The position numbers and the translations under genes are program-made. Positions 46,921-59,270 of a stretch of 64,000 bases of DNA are shown here, piece by piece; within the stretch, counting starts at the first letter, position 1, and every line of letters starts with the position of its first letter. The DNA is from Saccharina japonica (Eukaryota; Sar; Phaeophyceae; Laminariales; Laminariaceae): contig MEHQ01000282.1 in assembly GCA_008828725.1 (NCBI GenBank), positions 45,321 through 109,320 on the forward strand, read 5' to 3'. The notes beneath the pieces were generated by a model. It made no database searches. It was given only the letters and a program-made list of their open reading frames with translations, and had not been told where the DNA came from.

Positions 46921-47514
46921 CTATCAATAGGTAGTTGCGGCCGTGCACAACTATGAGTTGTATCATATGTCGTACGAGTATTAACAGCTGTTATTAATAG
47001 TTGTAGTTGTACAGAAGCGGTGGCGAACTTACAAGCAACCAACCGTACACCCTTACAACCAACCATAAGTCGTATCCATATATCTGGCACCAGGGCGATG
47101 CGAACCCTACGTAACCTGTGTAACGCGAACCTGGACCCCGGACCCTCTGCCAGTATGCCAGTTATCAGTGCTTCGATACAATCCCGTCGGTAAATGGCCG
47201 CCCACTTGTGCTTGCTGAAAAAGCTCCCATGAATGGCGCGTAATTTGTTCCCGGTCTACGTATAATACTACGTACGTAGGTAGTGTATGTAACTTGGAGA
47301 GGATTGTCGCACTTAAAATTTAAGAACGTGACATTTTTGGAAGTTTCCAATCTGAGACTTGGGGAATTGCGAAATGGTATTATTACTAATGTTTCAAATT
47401 ATATATTATGACTTTTCGAACTGGTGTCCTGGACATTAACACAATAACACGATACATGTGTACTGGTACGTATATAGTTCGTAACACATTTTGTTTTTTT
47501 TTCCGTCACATTTT

Positions 47515-47632
47515 TAATTTTCGCAATTCTCTCCCTCCCTCTCCATGGTCATAACTCAGATCCGGAGTCACAAAGCAGGTTCTTCTCCTTCCTCCCTACT
47601 GAGGTTCGTGACTTCTTTTTAACACGCAGAGC
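47515..47632 (-). mobile_element. SINE tail fragment
   Basis: Reverse-strand shared tail (ATAACTCAGATCCGGAGTCA, AAAGCAGGTTCTTCTCC), abutting the head of the next copy. Confidence 0.55.
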
Positions 47633-47912
47633 CGGTAGCCCCGGTAGGCTAGCAGGTAACCACGAAGCCTGTGGAAGTAGAGTTCGTGAGTTCGAGCCCC
47701 CCCGAGTGCATGCTCGTAGGAACGTGTTTCGCAAAAAAAATAAAAAAAAAACTCGACTAGCGGATAGCGCGAGAGCGTGAGTTGGCAAACTTCCATGAAA
47801 ATCGACGAGCGTTGGGAAGGCTGAACCCTCTGCGCGATATACACCAAGGCAAGAACCGTGGTGGGGGGGGAGGGAAAGGAGCCTACTTTGTGACCCCGGA
47901 TCTGACTTATAT
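47633..47912 (+). mobile_element. SINE-like element, head type B
   Basis: Head GTAGCCCCGGTAGGCTAGCA with CCACGAAGCCTGTGGAAG and B box GAGTTCGAGCCCC; body ATCGACGAGCGTTGGGAAGG; tail CCCCGGATCTGACTTAT. Nearly the same as 713-1058. Confidence 0.65.
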
Positions 47913-48115
47913 AAAAAAGAGGGTTTCCAACGCTCGTCGATTTTCATCTAAGTTTGACTCATGCTCTTGCGCTTTCCGCTAGTCAAGATGTCAAGATATT
48001 TGTTGCGAAAACAAACTCCCTACTAGCACGAGAGTATGGATTCGTGGGGGCTCGACACTACGACCTCGACACTAACAGGTACGACATTGACCTGCCATTC
48101 CACCGGGGACGCTAG
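47913..48115 (-). mobile_element. SINE 5' part, head type B
   Basis: Reverse-strand head and body (TCCAACGCTCGTCGATTTTC, GGATTCGTGGGGGCTCG, CCACCGGGG). With the two preceding entries it makes a cluster of three SINE pieces in alternating orientation. Confidence 0.55.
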
Positions 48116-48606
48116 ATAGCGAATCTTCAAGTAGCTTTATTAGCTTTGCTACGTACTACGTGCAACATTTGTTTTGGTCAAAATAATCGCTTTGCGCCAC
48201 AGTCGCCACGAGGATGAGGTTGCGCGCAGCACAACACCCTCGTTTTTGTGCGCGCAACATAGATAGGCGAAATTGTTTGTTGCTTGTTTGATTCTTGCCC
48301 TAGGCGATAACATTTATTGGGGGGCTATTTTTCGTTAACAATTGTTGTTGTAGTTGAACATATTTTATGTCCCCCTTGTCCTATTCGCCATACATACCTG
48401 GTAGTCGAAAACAAATATTTAGGTACCTTTTACTATTCGCCGTAGGCTCTTATTCGTTCGAGGAAGTTTTTCCTATTCGCCCGAGGGCAAGTATTTGTTC
48501 GACATCTAACTATCTTAAAAGCTCAGAATGGAAAAACAATCGGAGCACTGTGATCGCTGCACGATTTAGGACAAAACAACTTTTTTCCCCCCAAATTTTC
48601 CAAAGG

Positions 48607-49125
48607 GAGGGGGGGGGGGGGGGGGGGCGGGGGGGGGGGGTGTACCTATGTCGTGCACGGCCGTAGTCGTATGACCATGGACCTTCGCATCCCTACAATG
48701 CCGGGACGGAGCACGTTGGGTTTTCACCAACCAGGCAGACATTGCTTGCACCAAGCGCGAAGCGCCGTGTGGTATTGGTCGAGTCGCATGGAGGGTGAGC
48801 TGCATCCTGCTAAGAACCGCCTCTGAGGCGGACTTGCATATGGACGACAGCTTCAATGTGTTAATTTAATTTCTGGTGTGGCCACTTCCGGAGACAGCAA
48901 TGGGTCTTACTATGTAACTGCCTCGCGGATGCCTTACCATATTAACACTACGTGATACGACCATTCCCCTTGTGCGGAGCAAAGGTTCTCCACCCCGCAC
49001 AAATGATCTACTCGACCGCCAGCTTTAGTGACCGCCAAAAAAAAAAAAACGGCACACTGGTTGTCTAGCTCACGCAGCGAGTGGCGTGTTTTACAGCGTC
49101 GTTGCTAACGCACGCCAACCCAACC
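48607..49125 (-). repeat. Dispersed repeat E, copy 3, bordered by poly-G
   Basis: Begins next to a G-tract of about 30 nt interrupted by one C (48607-48640) and runs through ACAATGCCGGGACGGAGCAC, ATGGAGGGTGAGCTGCATCC and GTTCTCCACCCCGCACAAAT to CGCACGCCAACCC. It is the mirror of 43780-44345, including the G/C run. Confidence 0.6.
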
Positions 49126-49334
49126 TATAAATATATAATATATTTATAGTAGGGGCTTTAAAACCAAGTGATTGGTTGTGGGAAAAAAACAAAAAAAATA
49201 GTTGAAAAAACATGTTTGTGCTAAATCGTCCCGGGATCACAGTGCTGCGATTGCGTTTCCATTCTGATCATTTGAGATCGTAGTTAGGCTGGATCCGTGC
49301 TATGCTAGATGTAGCACTTTTCGTCGATTTCGTT

Positions 49335-49400
49335 TCTGAACGATCGGGCTCCTTAACCCGATATCGTCGAACTTTCACTCTCATGTGTGCAATAATTTTA
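49335..49400 (-). repeat. Dispersed repeat D, reversed partial copy
   Basis: TTTCTGAACGATCGGGCTCC followed by TTAACCC and TCGTCGAACTTTCA is the complement of the core of repeat D. Confidence 0.6.
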
Positions 49401-49694
49401 ACAGTATGCAGACGACATGGGACTATTGATGGGGTAAAACTTTTGTTTTCATTCTAAAACATTTTTCAGGTGGGGCATGGAGCTGCTCAGGCGAGGAGCT
49501 ATTATTAGGAAAAACATAGTTCACCTCTACCGTAGCATGCGCCGGTGTCGACACAATAATTTTCGGACGCCCCTGATTCGCCGTAGGCAAAATATTTTTT
49601 CGAGGATGTTTTACTTAGTTGTGATGCGTATATTCGCGCATAGGTCTCAATGTTTCGCCCTTATTCTCTCTATCCTCCCTATTGAAAAGGAAAT

Positions 49695-49965
49695 AAGTTG
49701 TCGTAATAATATCCAGGGTCACAAAGTAGGCTCCTCCCCCCCCCCGGGGCCCCCCCCCCCCCCCCCCCACTAGGGTCCGTGCCTTGCATTTTTAGCGCCA
49801 GAAGACTTCAGGCTTCCTTCGCTTCCCTCGTCGACTCACATCGAATTGTGCCGACGCACGCTATTACTGCAGTAGGTACAGTAGTTGATTCGATTTTATT
49901 TTCAAGTTTGCAAAACAAAACTCAAACGCGTCTGACCCACGTGAGGTTCAAATCCCGTACGTGAA
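49695..49965 (-). mobile_element. SINE-like element, head type A, partly degraded
   Basis: Reverse-strand tail (GGGTCACAAAGTAGGCTCC), a C-rich tract, body (CCCTCGTCGACTCACATCGA) and the complement of a B box (GGTTCAAATCCCG). Confidence 0.55.
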
Positions 49966-51999
49966 ACGAATTTTCAAGCCCGTACCCTGAATTTCGTTGT
50001 TGGGTTTGTGTGGATGACGTCACTGGTTTTGTAGAGAGACGCGGCAGAGATGGCGCGGACACCCCGGGTGACTTCATTGTGTGCCTGATCGTGAAAGACC
50101 CCTTCAATGTGGAACGATTCCTAATCAGTGTCGATGTTTATAATGCTGTGCCTAACACAGACGTTCAGGATATATTCGGGTAATTGTCAGTTGACGTGAT
50201 GGCTTTGGTTGGCTGTTCTTTTTCACTGTGTGCCCGCGGACTGTCATTCTGGCAGCACTTCAGACAGCAGCTGCGTGCTCCATCTTGTTCCCACGCCTAC
50301 CGTGTGTTTTGTACAGACAGCACTTCCGACAGTAGTACGCTGTAGTCGGCAAATTCATTGGTAAAGAGTGGTAGGGGGGCGATGCTGCTCTAGTCGAATG
50401 GAGCTTGCGGGCCTGTAGTTCAGTTTTGGACACGCATAACATGCTGTAGGGATTTTTAGGTGTACCTCTTCGGACTTTAGGTGTATCCTTTCCCTGCTAA
50501 GTGTCCGTGTTCTTTAGGATTCTCTGAAGGCTCTAGCACTTTTGTGACCACAGGCTGTGATCTTGCTAGATCAGACTATAGGGATTAGCAACTGAAACGA
50601 GTTTAATGTGAAGAAAAACAACAACAAACAAAACCCACACCAATACCAAAAATAACAACAAAACAAACATTCTGCGCAGCTCGCAAAGTTGAGTATATAC
50701 TATTTAATCGGTTAAACTCACAGCTGAGTATTTATATAATTTTACAAGGCTTTCCTACGGAGTGATTATAGTTTGGGCGACGCAAGAAAAACGGGTTACC
50801 TCGACCGCAGCAGAGCATCGACATAATACACAGCAGCAGCAGCAACAACAACAACAACAACAGCAACAACAACAACAGCAACAAGGGCAGAAGCCACTAG
50901 ACTGCTGCATCTTCACCTAAAACCGAGGGGTGCGGACAAAGCGTTTACACGAAGAAGGAAACTAAAGTGGACCACGTGTACGTACGAACTCTGCTCGTTT
51001 TGTTTTTTATCATGCTGCCACCTGCTGGTAACATATGCTACGTACTGCTGTTTAATGCGTTAATCATAACCAGCCACAAAGAAAGGCGTTTGCTTTGGGG
51101 CTTTCATTCCATTAGTTTTGTTGGCAACTTGTAGGCAACCAGCCTCGGTGTCTATTATTGTACTGTTGTATAGCAGACGGCTCGTTCACCTCACGGCCAC
51201 ACTACCGAGTGCTGTACTGGGCTGCAGTGCGACCGCGTGTAGGTGCAACGTGGGAGGGAATGGGGGCCAGGCATTAGTCGTACTACTATTGGCTGTTACT
51301 ACATAATATATGTACTCGGGAGGTAGAATCAGCACTCCATCCAACAAAATGTATATATATGAAAATAGTTACGAACAACAAAAAACTTGCTGCAACTTCT
51401 AACGAAACAAATATAATACAAAAAAAACTCAACAACAACAACAGAGTACGTATTTGTACTCGGGAGGACGAATCAGCACCACATTGTTTTGTGGAGGTGG
51501 AGTATGGTTAGTACCGATAATACGAGCAGAAGCATAAGCACAAACAGCATCAGCACCGCAGCTTTATTTCCATTCAACAAGCCAAATATCATGCGAAAAA
51601 AACTCAATAACAACAGAGTGGTCGAAACAGCACTGCTTTTTTTTCATCCTACGAAAAAACAAATAATATGAAAATCATGACGAACGAAAACAAATTGCTT
51701 GCTTCACTTCTAAAATACAACCTGAAAATATTAAAGAAACAAAAAAACTTGCTGCACCGTCAACAGAGTGTATCGATGGCGTGCACTTTTGTCCTGGCCG
51801 ATTTTTCCCTGGTATATGCGGAGTATAATTACAAGAACGGTGGGAATGAGGAGCGTGACAGACGCCTCCAAGTGTTCAAACTCTTAACTACATTAAGGTA
51901 CTGCGTTGGCGGTTTTTCTCTTTTTGCTGTGTTCCTGCAAATGACATTGGTTGGATCGTTTTGTATTTTAAGCGATTTGTGTCAGCACATAAACCTTGT
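49966..51999. other. Gene-poor, A/CAA-rich stretch
   Basis: No supported gene. 51340-51760 contains related copies of AAAAAACTTGCTGCA(A/C), of ACTCAA(C/T)AACAACA and of an ACTCGGGAGG motif. The 128-codon frame at 51668-52054 overlaps these repeats and the arm of the next element, so I treat it as non-coding. Confidence 0.45.
50838..50885 (+). repeat. CAG/CAA microsatellite
   Basis: A run of CAGCAGCAGCAACAACAACA type, about 16 triplets. Further CAACAACAA runs occur at 51430 and 57683. Confidence 0.85.
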
Positions 52000-54600
52000 T
52001 TGGCTCATGCGCAAGTATATAGGTTGGTGGGGGTTCGTTGTGGGTTGTGGGTGAGAGAGTAGTAACTGGGTGGGTCGGTTGATCCCTGGGCCGGTTGTCC
52101 CAACACCATCCACCAACATTTCTAGTGAAGCGATGAGCGTCGGCGCATAACCTGGCGGTGTGCCGGGTACATGCACGTCGTACAATATAATACGAGTACA
52201 CACTGCTGTTATACCAAACATATAGTATGCACACAAAAAACTATACGAAGTCTCAAATTTGAACTCCATTTTGTAACCTCTGACCCTGTTCATTCTGGGG
52301 CGCAGAATGAGTGAGGTGGCCTCGTCAAACTGATGTTCATATATTTTCGTGGTCAAACTTCGTCGTTTTGAGTTCTATAAGATACTGTGTTTTCGCCCTT
52401 GGTCAAAAGGGGTCCATTTATGAACCTCAAAACGAAACCCGTAAGAGACGGCCTTAGATCGGATATGAAATGACGTCCAAAAATCCTTTTTTTTTGCAAA
52501 TCGAATCTAATCGATTCGACTCGATTCGTGTCGTTTGGAGTTTATCCAACATGCATGGCATGTTCCCACTGGGTAAACGTCCCCGAGGCGATCCGTCGCT
52601 GTTTGGGCTGTTCTCAACAACCACCAACGAGGCGAAACATTGTTAACCTCAAGGAGTGGCGACCGGAGCAATAGCTGCGCCTACGCTTCGGCTACAGACC
52701 ATAGCACAACGTGGACCGGCGGTGGCTCCTCAAAACAAATCATGGCGGTCGCAAGCCCAATTGTTCCACCAGCTCGGTCGGCCAAGCCCGACGAGAACCA
52801 AGCGATCGACCCAAAACACGGAGGAAAAACTCAAGACTTCGATAGCTACATCGCTGTCGCTGTCCGGTGTGTGGCGTTTGAGGGCTTCCTTCGTCCACCC
52901 AAGCGAAGCTGAGAGTAACAGCTTCTTGGGCTGGGCCTTACAAATAAAACAGAGGCTGTAGGCGGCGTGCACGTGACGATGCACACCGTCGCTCTCAGCT
53001 TCTCTTCTCCGGTACTTGTCAGCCGGGCGTTCTGTGGGATGTCGCTTTATTCCGATCTCAATAACATTTATTTCGAGAACATACGGAACGTACGTGATTT
53101 CACCCGAAAGGACTCAAAGCCGTAATTTCACTTCAAATCGGAAAAAAACTCGATTCGATTCATAAAAACAATCGATTTGAAATCGATTCGATTTGAAACT
53201 TGCCTTTGTTGAGGGTCCAAAGAAAGTTGCGAATCGAATCGATTTCAAATCGATTTTTTTTTTAATGAATCGACGCGGACTTTCATTTGATTGGTCAAAC
53301 CATGAATCACCGGAAAGACATTTGTACTTTGGGGCATGAAAAAATAGATTCGATCGGATATCAAAAGAAGTTCCAAAATACTTTATTTTTTGCAAATCGA
53401 ATCGAATCCAGTAGTGGACAAACACTGTTAGTTGATCTTCCTAAGGTAGTTAATTGGGCACTCTGATTGGCCAAGCAAGCACTGACCACTGGCATAGGTT
53501 TCGGGTTCGGGTTAGGGTTAGGGTTCGATCTGAGCGTCACACTACTACTACCAAGACAAAACCCCCATTTTAAAGATCCACTATCACCCTTTGTCCACCC
53601 CTCATCGAATCGATTCGAATAGATTCAAATCGATTGGAGTTCATCCAACATGCATGGCATGTTCCCACTGGGTGAACGTCCCCGAGGCGATCTCGACAAC
53701 CACCAACGAGGCGATAAATCGTTAACCCCAACGAGTGTCGACTGGAGCAATAGCCGCGTCCACGGCTACATACAATAGCACAACGTGGCCCGGCGGTGGC
53801 TCCTAAAATAAAAACATGGCGGTCGCAAGCCCAATTTTTCCACCAGTTCCATCGGCCAAGCCCGGCGAGAACCAAGCGATCGACCCAAAACACGGAGGAA
53901 AAACCCTAGACTTCGATAGCTGCATCGTTGTAACTGTCCGGTACATGGTATTTAAGGGCTTCCTCCGACCACCCACGCGAAGCTGAGATTGACAGCTTCC
54001 TAGCCTGAGCCTTAAAAATAAAACAGAGGCTGGCTGTAGCCGGCATGCACGTGACAATGCACGCCGTCGCTCTCCGCTTGTCCCCTCGGTACTTGTCAGC
54101 CGGGTGTTCTGTGGGATGTCGCGTTATTCCGATCTCCTTCATATTTCGAGAACATACGGAACATACGTGATTTCACCTGATAGGACGCAAAGCCGTATTT
54201 TCACTTCAAATCGGAAAAAAATCGATTCGATTCGTAAAAAAAATAAATTTTCAAATCGATTCGATTTGAAACTTGCCTTCGTTAATACGGGCCCGAATAC
54301 GGGCCCTAAGGTATACGTATAGTATGGGTGTCCTGTAATATTTTAACCCCCCCCCCCCCCACCGGTTCCCACACCCACTATACATGGTTTTAACGCTGAC
54401 GCGCATCGCTTACGTATCGTAGCAATACATGCAAGGTGTTGGTGGGTGATGTTGGTGGTGGTTGGACAACCTTCCCTGGAACCAACCGACCCACCCAGTC
54501 ACTCCATCGCCTACCTATATACAACCCACAACCTCCACCCACAACTCGTTCAAGGTGTTTTCGCCGACACACATCGTTTCACACGAAAAACGACCCAGCA
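52000..54600. mobile_element. Composite element: long TIRs around two direct copies of a CGATTCGATT-rich module
   Basis: The outer arms, about 52000-52150 and 54410-54590, are inverted relatives (GGTTGGTGGGGGTTCG... against CCCACAACCTCCACCCAC; AAGCGATGAGCGTCGGCGCA against CTGACGCGCATCGCTTA). Inside lie two direct module copies, about 52450-53250 and 53330-54280. Each has ACATGCATGGCATGTTCCCA, then GATCGACCCAAAACACGGAG and TTGTCAGCCGGG(C/T)GTTCTG, and each is bordered by strings of AATCGATTCGATT. Frames are not preserved between copies. Confidence 0.5.
53505..53527 (+). repeat. Telomere-like tract between the two modules
   Basis: GGGTTAGGGTTAGGGTTC, about two and a half TTAGGG units. Confidence 0.5.
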
Positions 54601-54687
54601 ATGGCGATGATTGCAGGAGCGCAGCAAAAAGGGAAGAAGCGCCAACATCGCGATACGTACAATAGCTTGATGCAATTAGGAGTTTGA
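54601..54687 (+). CDS. Weak coding candidate after the composite element
   Basis: ATG opens MAMIAGAQQKGKKRQHRDTY and then NSLMQLGV before TGA. The basic, Gln/Lys-rich start has protein-like composition, but it is only 28 codons and has no recognised motif. It could be a first exon or chance. Confidence 0.15.
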   Translation: MAMIAGAQQKGKKRQHRDTYNSLMQLGV

Positions 54688-55304
54688 CCACTCCAGGAGG
54701 CGTCGGCCACGCTACTCATTTACACCGTTCTTGTCACGCTTTATCTGGTCTTCATTGTGCGCTAACCTCGGACGAAAAGTCTTTCTTTCTGTTTGGTCGT
54801 CGAATTTGCGTTTGGTCGTTCGAAAAAACAAATCATCGGGGGGCGACAGCAGTACGTACGAGGTATTCATTTTGAACTAATAACGAAAGTTGGAAACAGC
54901 AGAAGAAAGGTTTCGGTCACCATATTTTGCACGTGGCACGGAGAGTATTTGGCAACAAGTTTCATTGCAGCCGGTCGACGTTCAACTGACCAGTTTGAAC
55001 AGGCGAATATATAGACGAAATTTCCGAGAAAAAAATTCAAAGATGTTCCTATTTCGTATATTATACGTTATGTCACACGTTTGTTCGCTTTCCAGAGCGC
55101 TACGTATACACATGCGAGCTGCAAGTACACCTTGCCAACACCGCAAGCACTATTAATCTATCAATAGTACCACGTACGTACCATATGTACATGTAATACA
55201 TATACCAGAGTGGACGCTGACGCCTCCTCCGTGCATTATTTAGGGGGCGGTTTCAAGCAGTCTGTTTTTGTTGGCATATACTAACATAGCGGGTGACTCT
55301 TCAG

Positions 55305-55377
55305 GGCTACTCTCGCCTCCGTCACCGACAGCGGCGGGACAGGAACACCAACGCCGATCGGGCAAGCAGGCCATCAT
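55305..55377 (+). CDS. Orphan exon candidate
   Basis: A branch-point-like TACTAAC at about 55278 and acceptor TTCAG precede a GC-rich 73-nt segment reading ATLASVTDSGGTGTPTPIGQ and AGHH, then donor GTGAGC. Splice sites and composition are good, but I found no partner exons. Confidence 0.2.
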
Positions 55378-55908
55378 GTGAGCCAGGAGGTTTTCCGCTC
55401 CATTCACCAGATAGATGATATATATGTGTCTCCTAATAAAGCGACTTTTGTTTTTTTGCCATCAGGGCCAAACGAAATAACATGTGGATGGTGTGCGAAG
55501 TTCGCACTTCGTGAGTAATGATATTTAATAGCGAGCACCGTTGTCTTCGGATCAGGCAATACGAGGCCCTAACCCGCGTCGGCCTCGCGACTCTGATAGG
55601 TTCATAGAGTACGTGACATATCATTATGAGAAGTTGTGATTTAAGCATTCCAGGCTGGCTGGTATTTTTTTTATGCATTCAGGAACTTACATAAATATGC
55701 ATACGTACGTACTATGATACCAAGATACTACGTACGCATTTATTGCACGGTATTATTAGCGTTGTGAACCCTTGATAATACTGGTGGCCTTTCTGTGATC
55801 AACGTTAGCATCATAATAAGCCGCGGGCTTCAGCCAAAATAGAACATGTATCTATTTTTACAGCATGTTGTACTGCTGTATAGTACATAGGAAAAAAAAA
55901 ACAAAAAA

Positions 55909-56023
55909 AAACAACAGCTGTGAGCTCGAGGAGTTCGTCGAAGCTCATCTTTCCTAGCTGAGTGTAATACTTCGATCGCGCGTACTTACGGATTTTATAT
56001 GTCCTCATGTAGGATGTACATCC
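55909..56023 (+). repeat. Direct repeat F, copy 1 (~113 bp)
   Basis: ACAACAGCTGTGAGCTCGAG, GAAGCTCATCTTT, GAGTGTAATACTTCGATCGC, ATGTCCTCATGTAGGATGTA. Copy 2 is at 57228-57342 with very few differences. Confidence 0.8.
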
Positions 56024-56384
56024 ATATACCATCCTTCAAGCTGTATGCTGACTGCTGTCTGATGCTGACATTCGCTACAAAACAAAATGCACACTATAAT
56101 ATACACAGCAGCAGCAGCAGTATGTTCCAGCTCGTTAGCAAGGATCTTCATAGGTGCAGGGGTTGTTCACTTGTTACATTGATTTGCGAGCTAGGTAGCA
56201 CTTCCTGGTGGGGTAAAACTCAACAGCAGTGGTACAGCCAATTTTGGCAATTCGGCAGTCGGTCATTCTGCTGTGTTTTCGATATGCCATGAAATGGTAG
56301 ATAGCGCGACAAGGTATCGGTTCGACTAGACCTTGAAATTCGTCATTTTGTTCTATTTGGTTTGTTTGTTTCTTGTTGACTTTT

Positions 56385-56410
56385 TCACTGAGGGGGGGGG
56401 GGGGGGCAGA
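56385..56410 (+). repeat. Poly-G tract
   Basis: GAGGGGGGGGGGGGGGGG near 56391-56407. Confidence 0.8.
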
Positions 56411-58920
56411 GCAAGTACCGGGTCTTGCCTCCGCTTTTTTTGATGAGATAAGGAAGGAGATAGCCGAAGGTGTGGCATGGTCCCCGTATCGGTTTCGTAT
56501 CAGACACGAGAACTTGTTACTATAATATCATCGCCTTGAAAACGATCTCTGTTTATTTATCCCTTGTTGTGTCTTCTTGTCGTGCTTGCTTTTTGCCTTG
56601 TTTCTCCCATTGTTTCCTTTTCCCCTCGCAGTCCTATGCCGATGTCTTTCGCTTCTTGGTGTTGCTTCGCCCGTGTAGCAGTTATCTGTCTCTCTTGGGC
56701 ACGCCTGCTCTTCTTCTAGGGGGGGCTCTGTCTCCTTGCGTCATATATTTCAATTGTGATAATTTCATAATTACTTTTTTTAATTTAATTTTTTCTTGTT
56801 TTCTTGGTTTGGCTTGTGTCGTTGTGTTCTTGTACACGGTACGTTGTCATTGTACTTGCCGTATCCATTAATTCGCGGGGTGTTTATGTTTTGTGTTTTC
56901 CCTGCTGCTTAGCAGTCTGTGACCCAAGGTGTTACCATACCATTTATATCTCTCTTTGATTAGGAATCAGGACAGACACTGCGTGTACTCATGCTATAGT
57001 TGGGTAGAAATAAGAAATAACCGGTTAAACCCATTAGAACTGAAAATAATATCCCACACTAATTCCAAGTAGTGTGTTCCTATCTTGGTGGGACCAGTTA
57101 CGTAGTTCTTAAAGACAACACGCACGCCCACGTGCGTACTTACACGCACTCACGTGGCCAGTATTTAATACGTATACAGTTCGTCTGTGTTTCTTCGTAT
57201 TAGTCTAAATATTCAAAAATTAATAAAAACAACAGCTGTGAGCTCGAGGATTTCGTCGAAGCTCATCTTTGCTAGCTGAGTGTAATACTTCGATCGCGCG
57301 TACTTACTGATTTTATATGTCCTCATGTAGGATGTACATCCCGTATGAGGGGGACACAATCTGAGGCTGGCTGTAGAATTCAGGAAGTGTGTGTCTATTT
57401 GTGGGGGGAGAAATAATTAAAGTTAAATAAAAATTAAAATTAAACAGTCTGAAACAAACGTATCAGGTATACTATTATAGTGTTCCGACGAGTTTACGTG
57501 ATAGAGTGGTTCTACTATTTGTAGCCATGTATGGTATATAAGAAGAGGTGCGTGAGGACAGTTTATGGAGTAAAACTTAAAAGCACCTGGATGAATTTTT
57601 AATTCATTATTAGTGATTTGGGTTTTTGTAGTGTGCATTTTGTTTTTTGTACCTATAAGGTATCTTTAGTGGCAATTAGTAACAACAACAACAACAACAA
57701 CGTTTTATCCTTTATAACTGTTTTAAACGAGCCGGATCGTAGGGGCGAGGTCCAGGCGGCACATAACATACCGAGGTATAACAATCAACCATGTTGATCA
57801 GGGAGATATGTTAAAAGTCTAGTATTCAGAACTTTTTCGTCATGCTGGTTTCTACTGGCACCGTAACTTGCCTCGCAACATATAAAATAGTGCTTATATA
57901 CTAAATTGTTCCATCTAAAGAAATGAAACCTTTTGTCCATCCAAGCGTTTTCTACATATCGAAGCGCTCGTCATTCTTACGGAAAATTTAGATACAACCC
58001 TCGTATCATACAACACATTTCAAAACCAGACTTGTTACTACTTCCAGAACTGTCGGCGCGAGTATAATCACGTTCATTTAAGTACGTTAGAAGCCATAAT
58101 TAGGAACGTATTTGTTCGCAAACATCGGCAATCGTTGATAAACTTGTACAACTTCTGGCTTCTCCATATAATTCAGTTCTTTTTCGTCTTCTCAGTCCAG
58201 TCCACTTTCTTATTCGCTTTCTCAGTTGTTTTTTTCGAATTTTGATCTGAAATTTTGACACGTGCATCTTGATAGTCTTCTTTTAACAAAGGGATTCATT
58301 ACTGCACTATTTTTTTTTTTTTCGTGAACCAGGCACATTTCAGAAAAATCCAAAAATTGGTTTCGGGCACAACTACCAGAAACATAAATATATCAAAAGG
58401 TGCAGTAATGAATGCCCTTGTGTTGCTGTTACTTAAGACGTGTAAAAAATTCAAGCCAAAAAAACAAAATTGGAGTGAGAATCCCACATTTTGTGTTTCT
58501 CCCCGTAGTATCTTGACTTTGTATATGGAATCAAACGCACGGCATATCTTTTGGTGATCTGAGAATTAGGCGATGGTGAGGATATCAGTCGATTCGTCAT
58601 GCCTCAAGAAAGATACACACCGATTTTGAGGGAAATCCGCAACACAAGGAAGGGTGGTATACCTGATAGACTCCAACATCGACATATTATCTCTCATTTA
58701 ACTTAAGGCATGGTCTTTCTATTTTTTTAATTTATTTTTTGACAAAATTAACTGCGATTTCGAAAGTTCCAACGTCGGCAAATGCGCTGTAAACCCAGGA
58801 ACACACAGCTACCAACTATGCGTCCTAATACTTTGAAATCGTTGCGAAACTGCCGGACGAGTAAAAAGAACATTATTGGCCACCCCAGCTCGTAGTCCGC
58901 TACAAGCACTCTCTTGTTTT
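56411..58920. other. Pyrimidine-rich and AT-rich stretch without a gene
   Basis: The open frame at 56470-56871 translates a T/C-rich tract and lacks any motif. 57228-57342 is copy 2 of repeat F. 57683-57703 is a CAA run. The 77-codon frame at 58324-58557 (RKIQKLVSGTTTRNINISKG) is unrecognised. Confidence 0.4.
57228..57342 (+). repeat. Direct repeat F, copy 2
   Basis: Nearly the same as 55909-56023, in the same orientation, 1.3 kb downstream. Confidence 0.8.
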
Positions 58921-58924
58921 TTGC

Positions 58925-59270
58925 CCATCCCATTTATTATCTTCGCCCTTCTTTTCTCTCTCCCTCTTTATAGTCGTAACTCAGATCCGGGGTCACTACG
59001 TGAGTAGACTCTTCTCCCCCCTCCCCAGTACGGTAAGTGCCTTGGTTTTCACCGTGGGGAGATTTCAGCACTTTATTCTCTCGTCAACTTGCGTCGGATT
59101 CCGCCTACCCTCGCCACGAAGGCGCTCTCAGCAAATTGTTTTTTTTTGTTTTTTTCAAATATAGTCAAAATCTCACGACGGTGAGATTTTTTTTAACTCG
59201 GGTACCGATGCTATTAATGGCAGCCTTTGAAGCTGACCACTAGTATTAATCTACCGGGGCGACCGGCTTA
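58925..59270 (-). mobile_element. SINE-like element, head type A, near full length
   Basis: Reverse strand: A-rich end (TTATTATCTTCGCCC), tail CGTAACTCAGATCCGGGGTC, body TTGCGTCGGATTCCGCCTAC, head complement CTACCGGGGCGACCGGC. The closest relative is the element at 307-625. Confidence 0.65.

Noticed and set aside
50838-52054. Possible CRISPR-like or regularly spaced array
   Set aside because: The repeats are CAA/CAG microsatellites and A-rich duplications with no uniform repeat-spacer pattern, and the host is eukaryotic.
56470-56871. 133-codon open frame with hydrophobic stretches
   Set aside because: It is a direct translation of a T/C-rich tract. The apparent membrane segments come from base composition.
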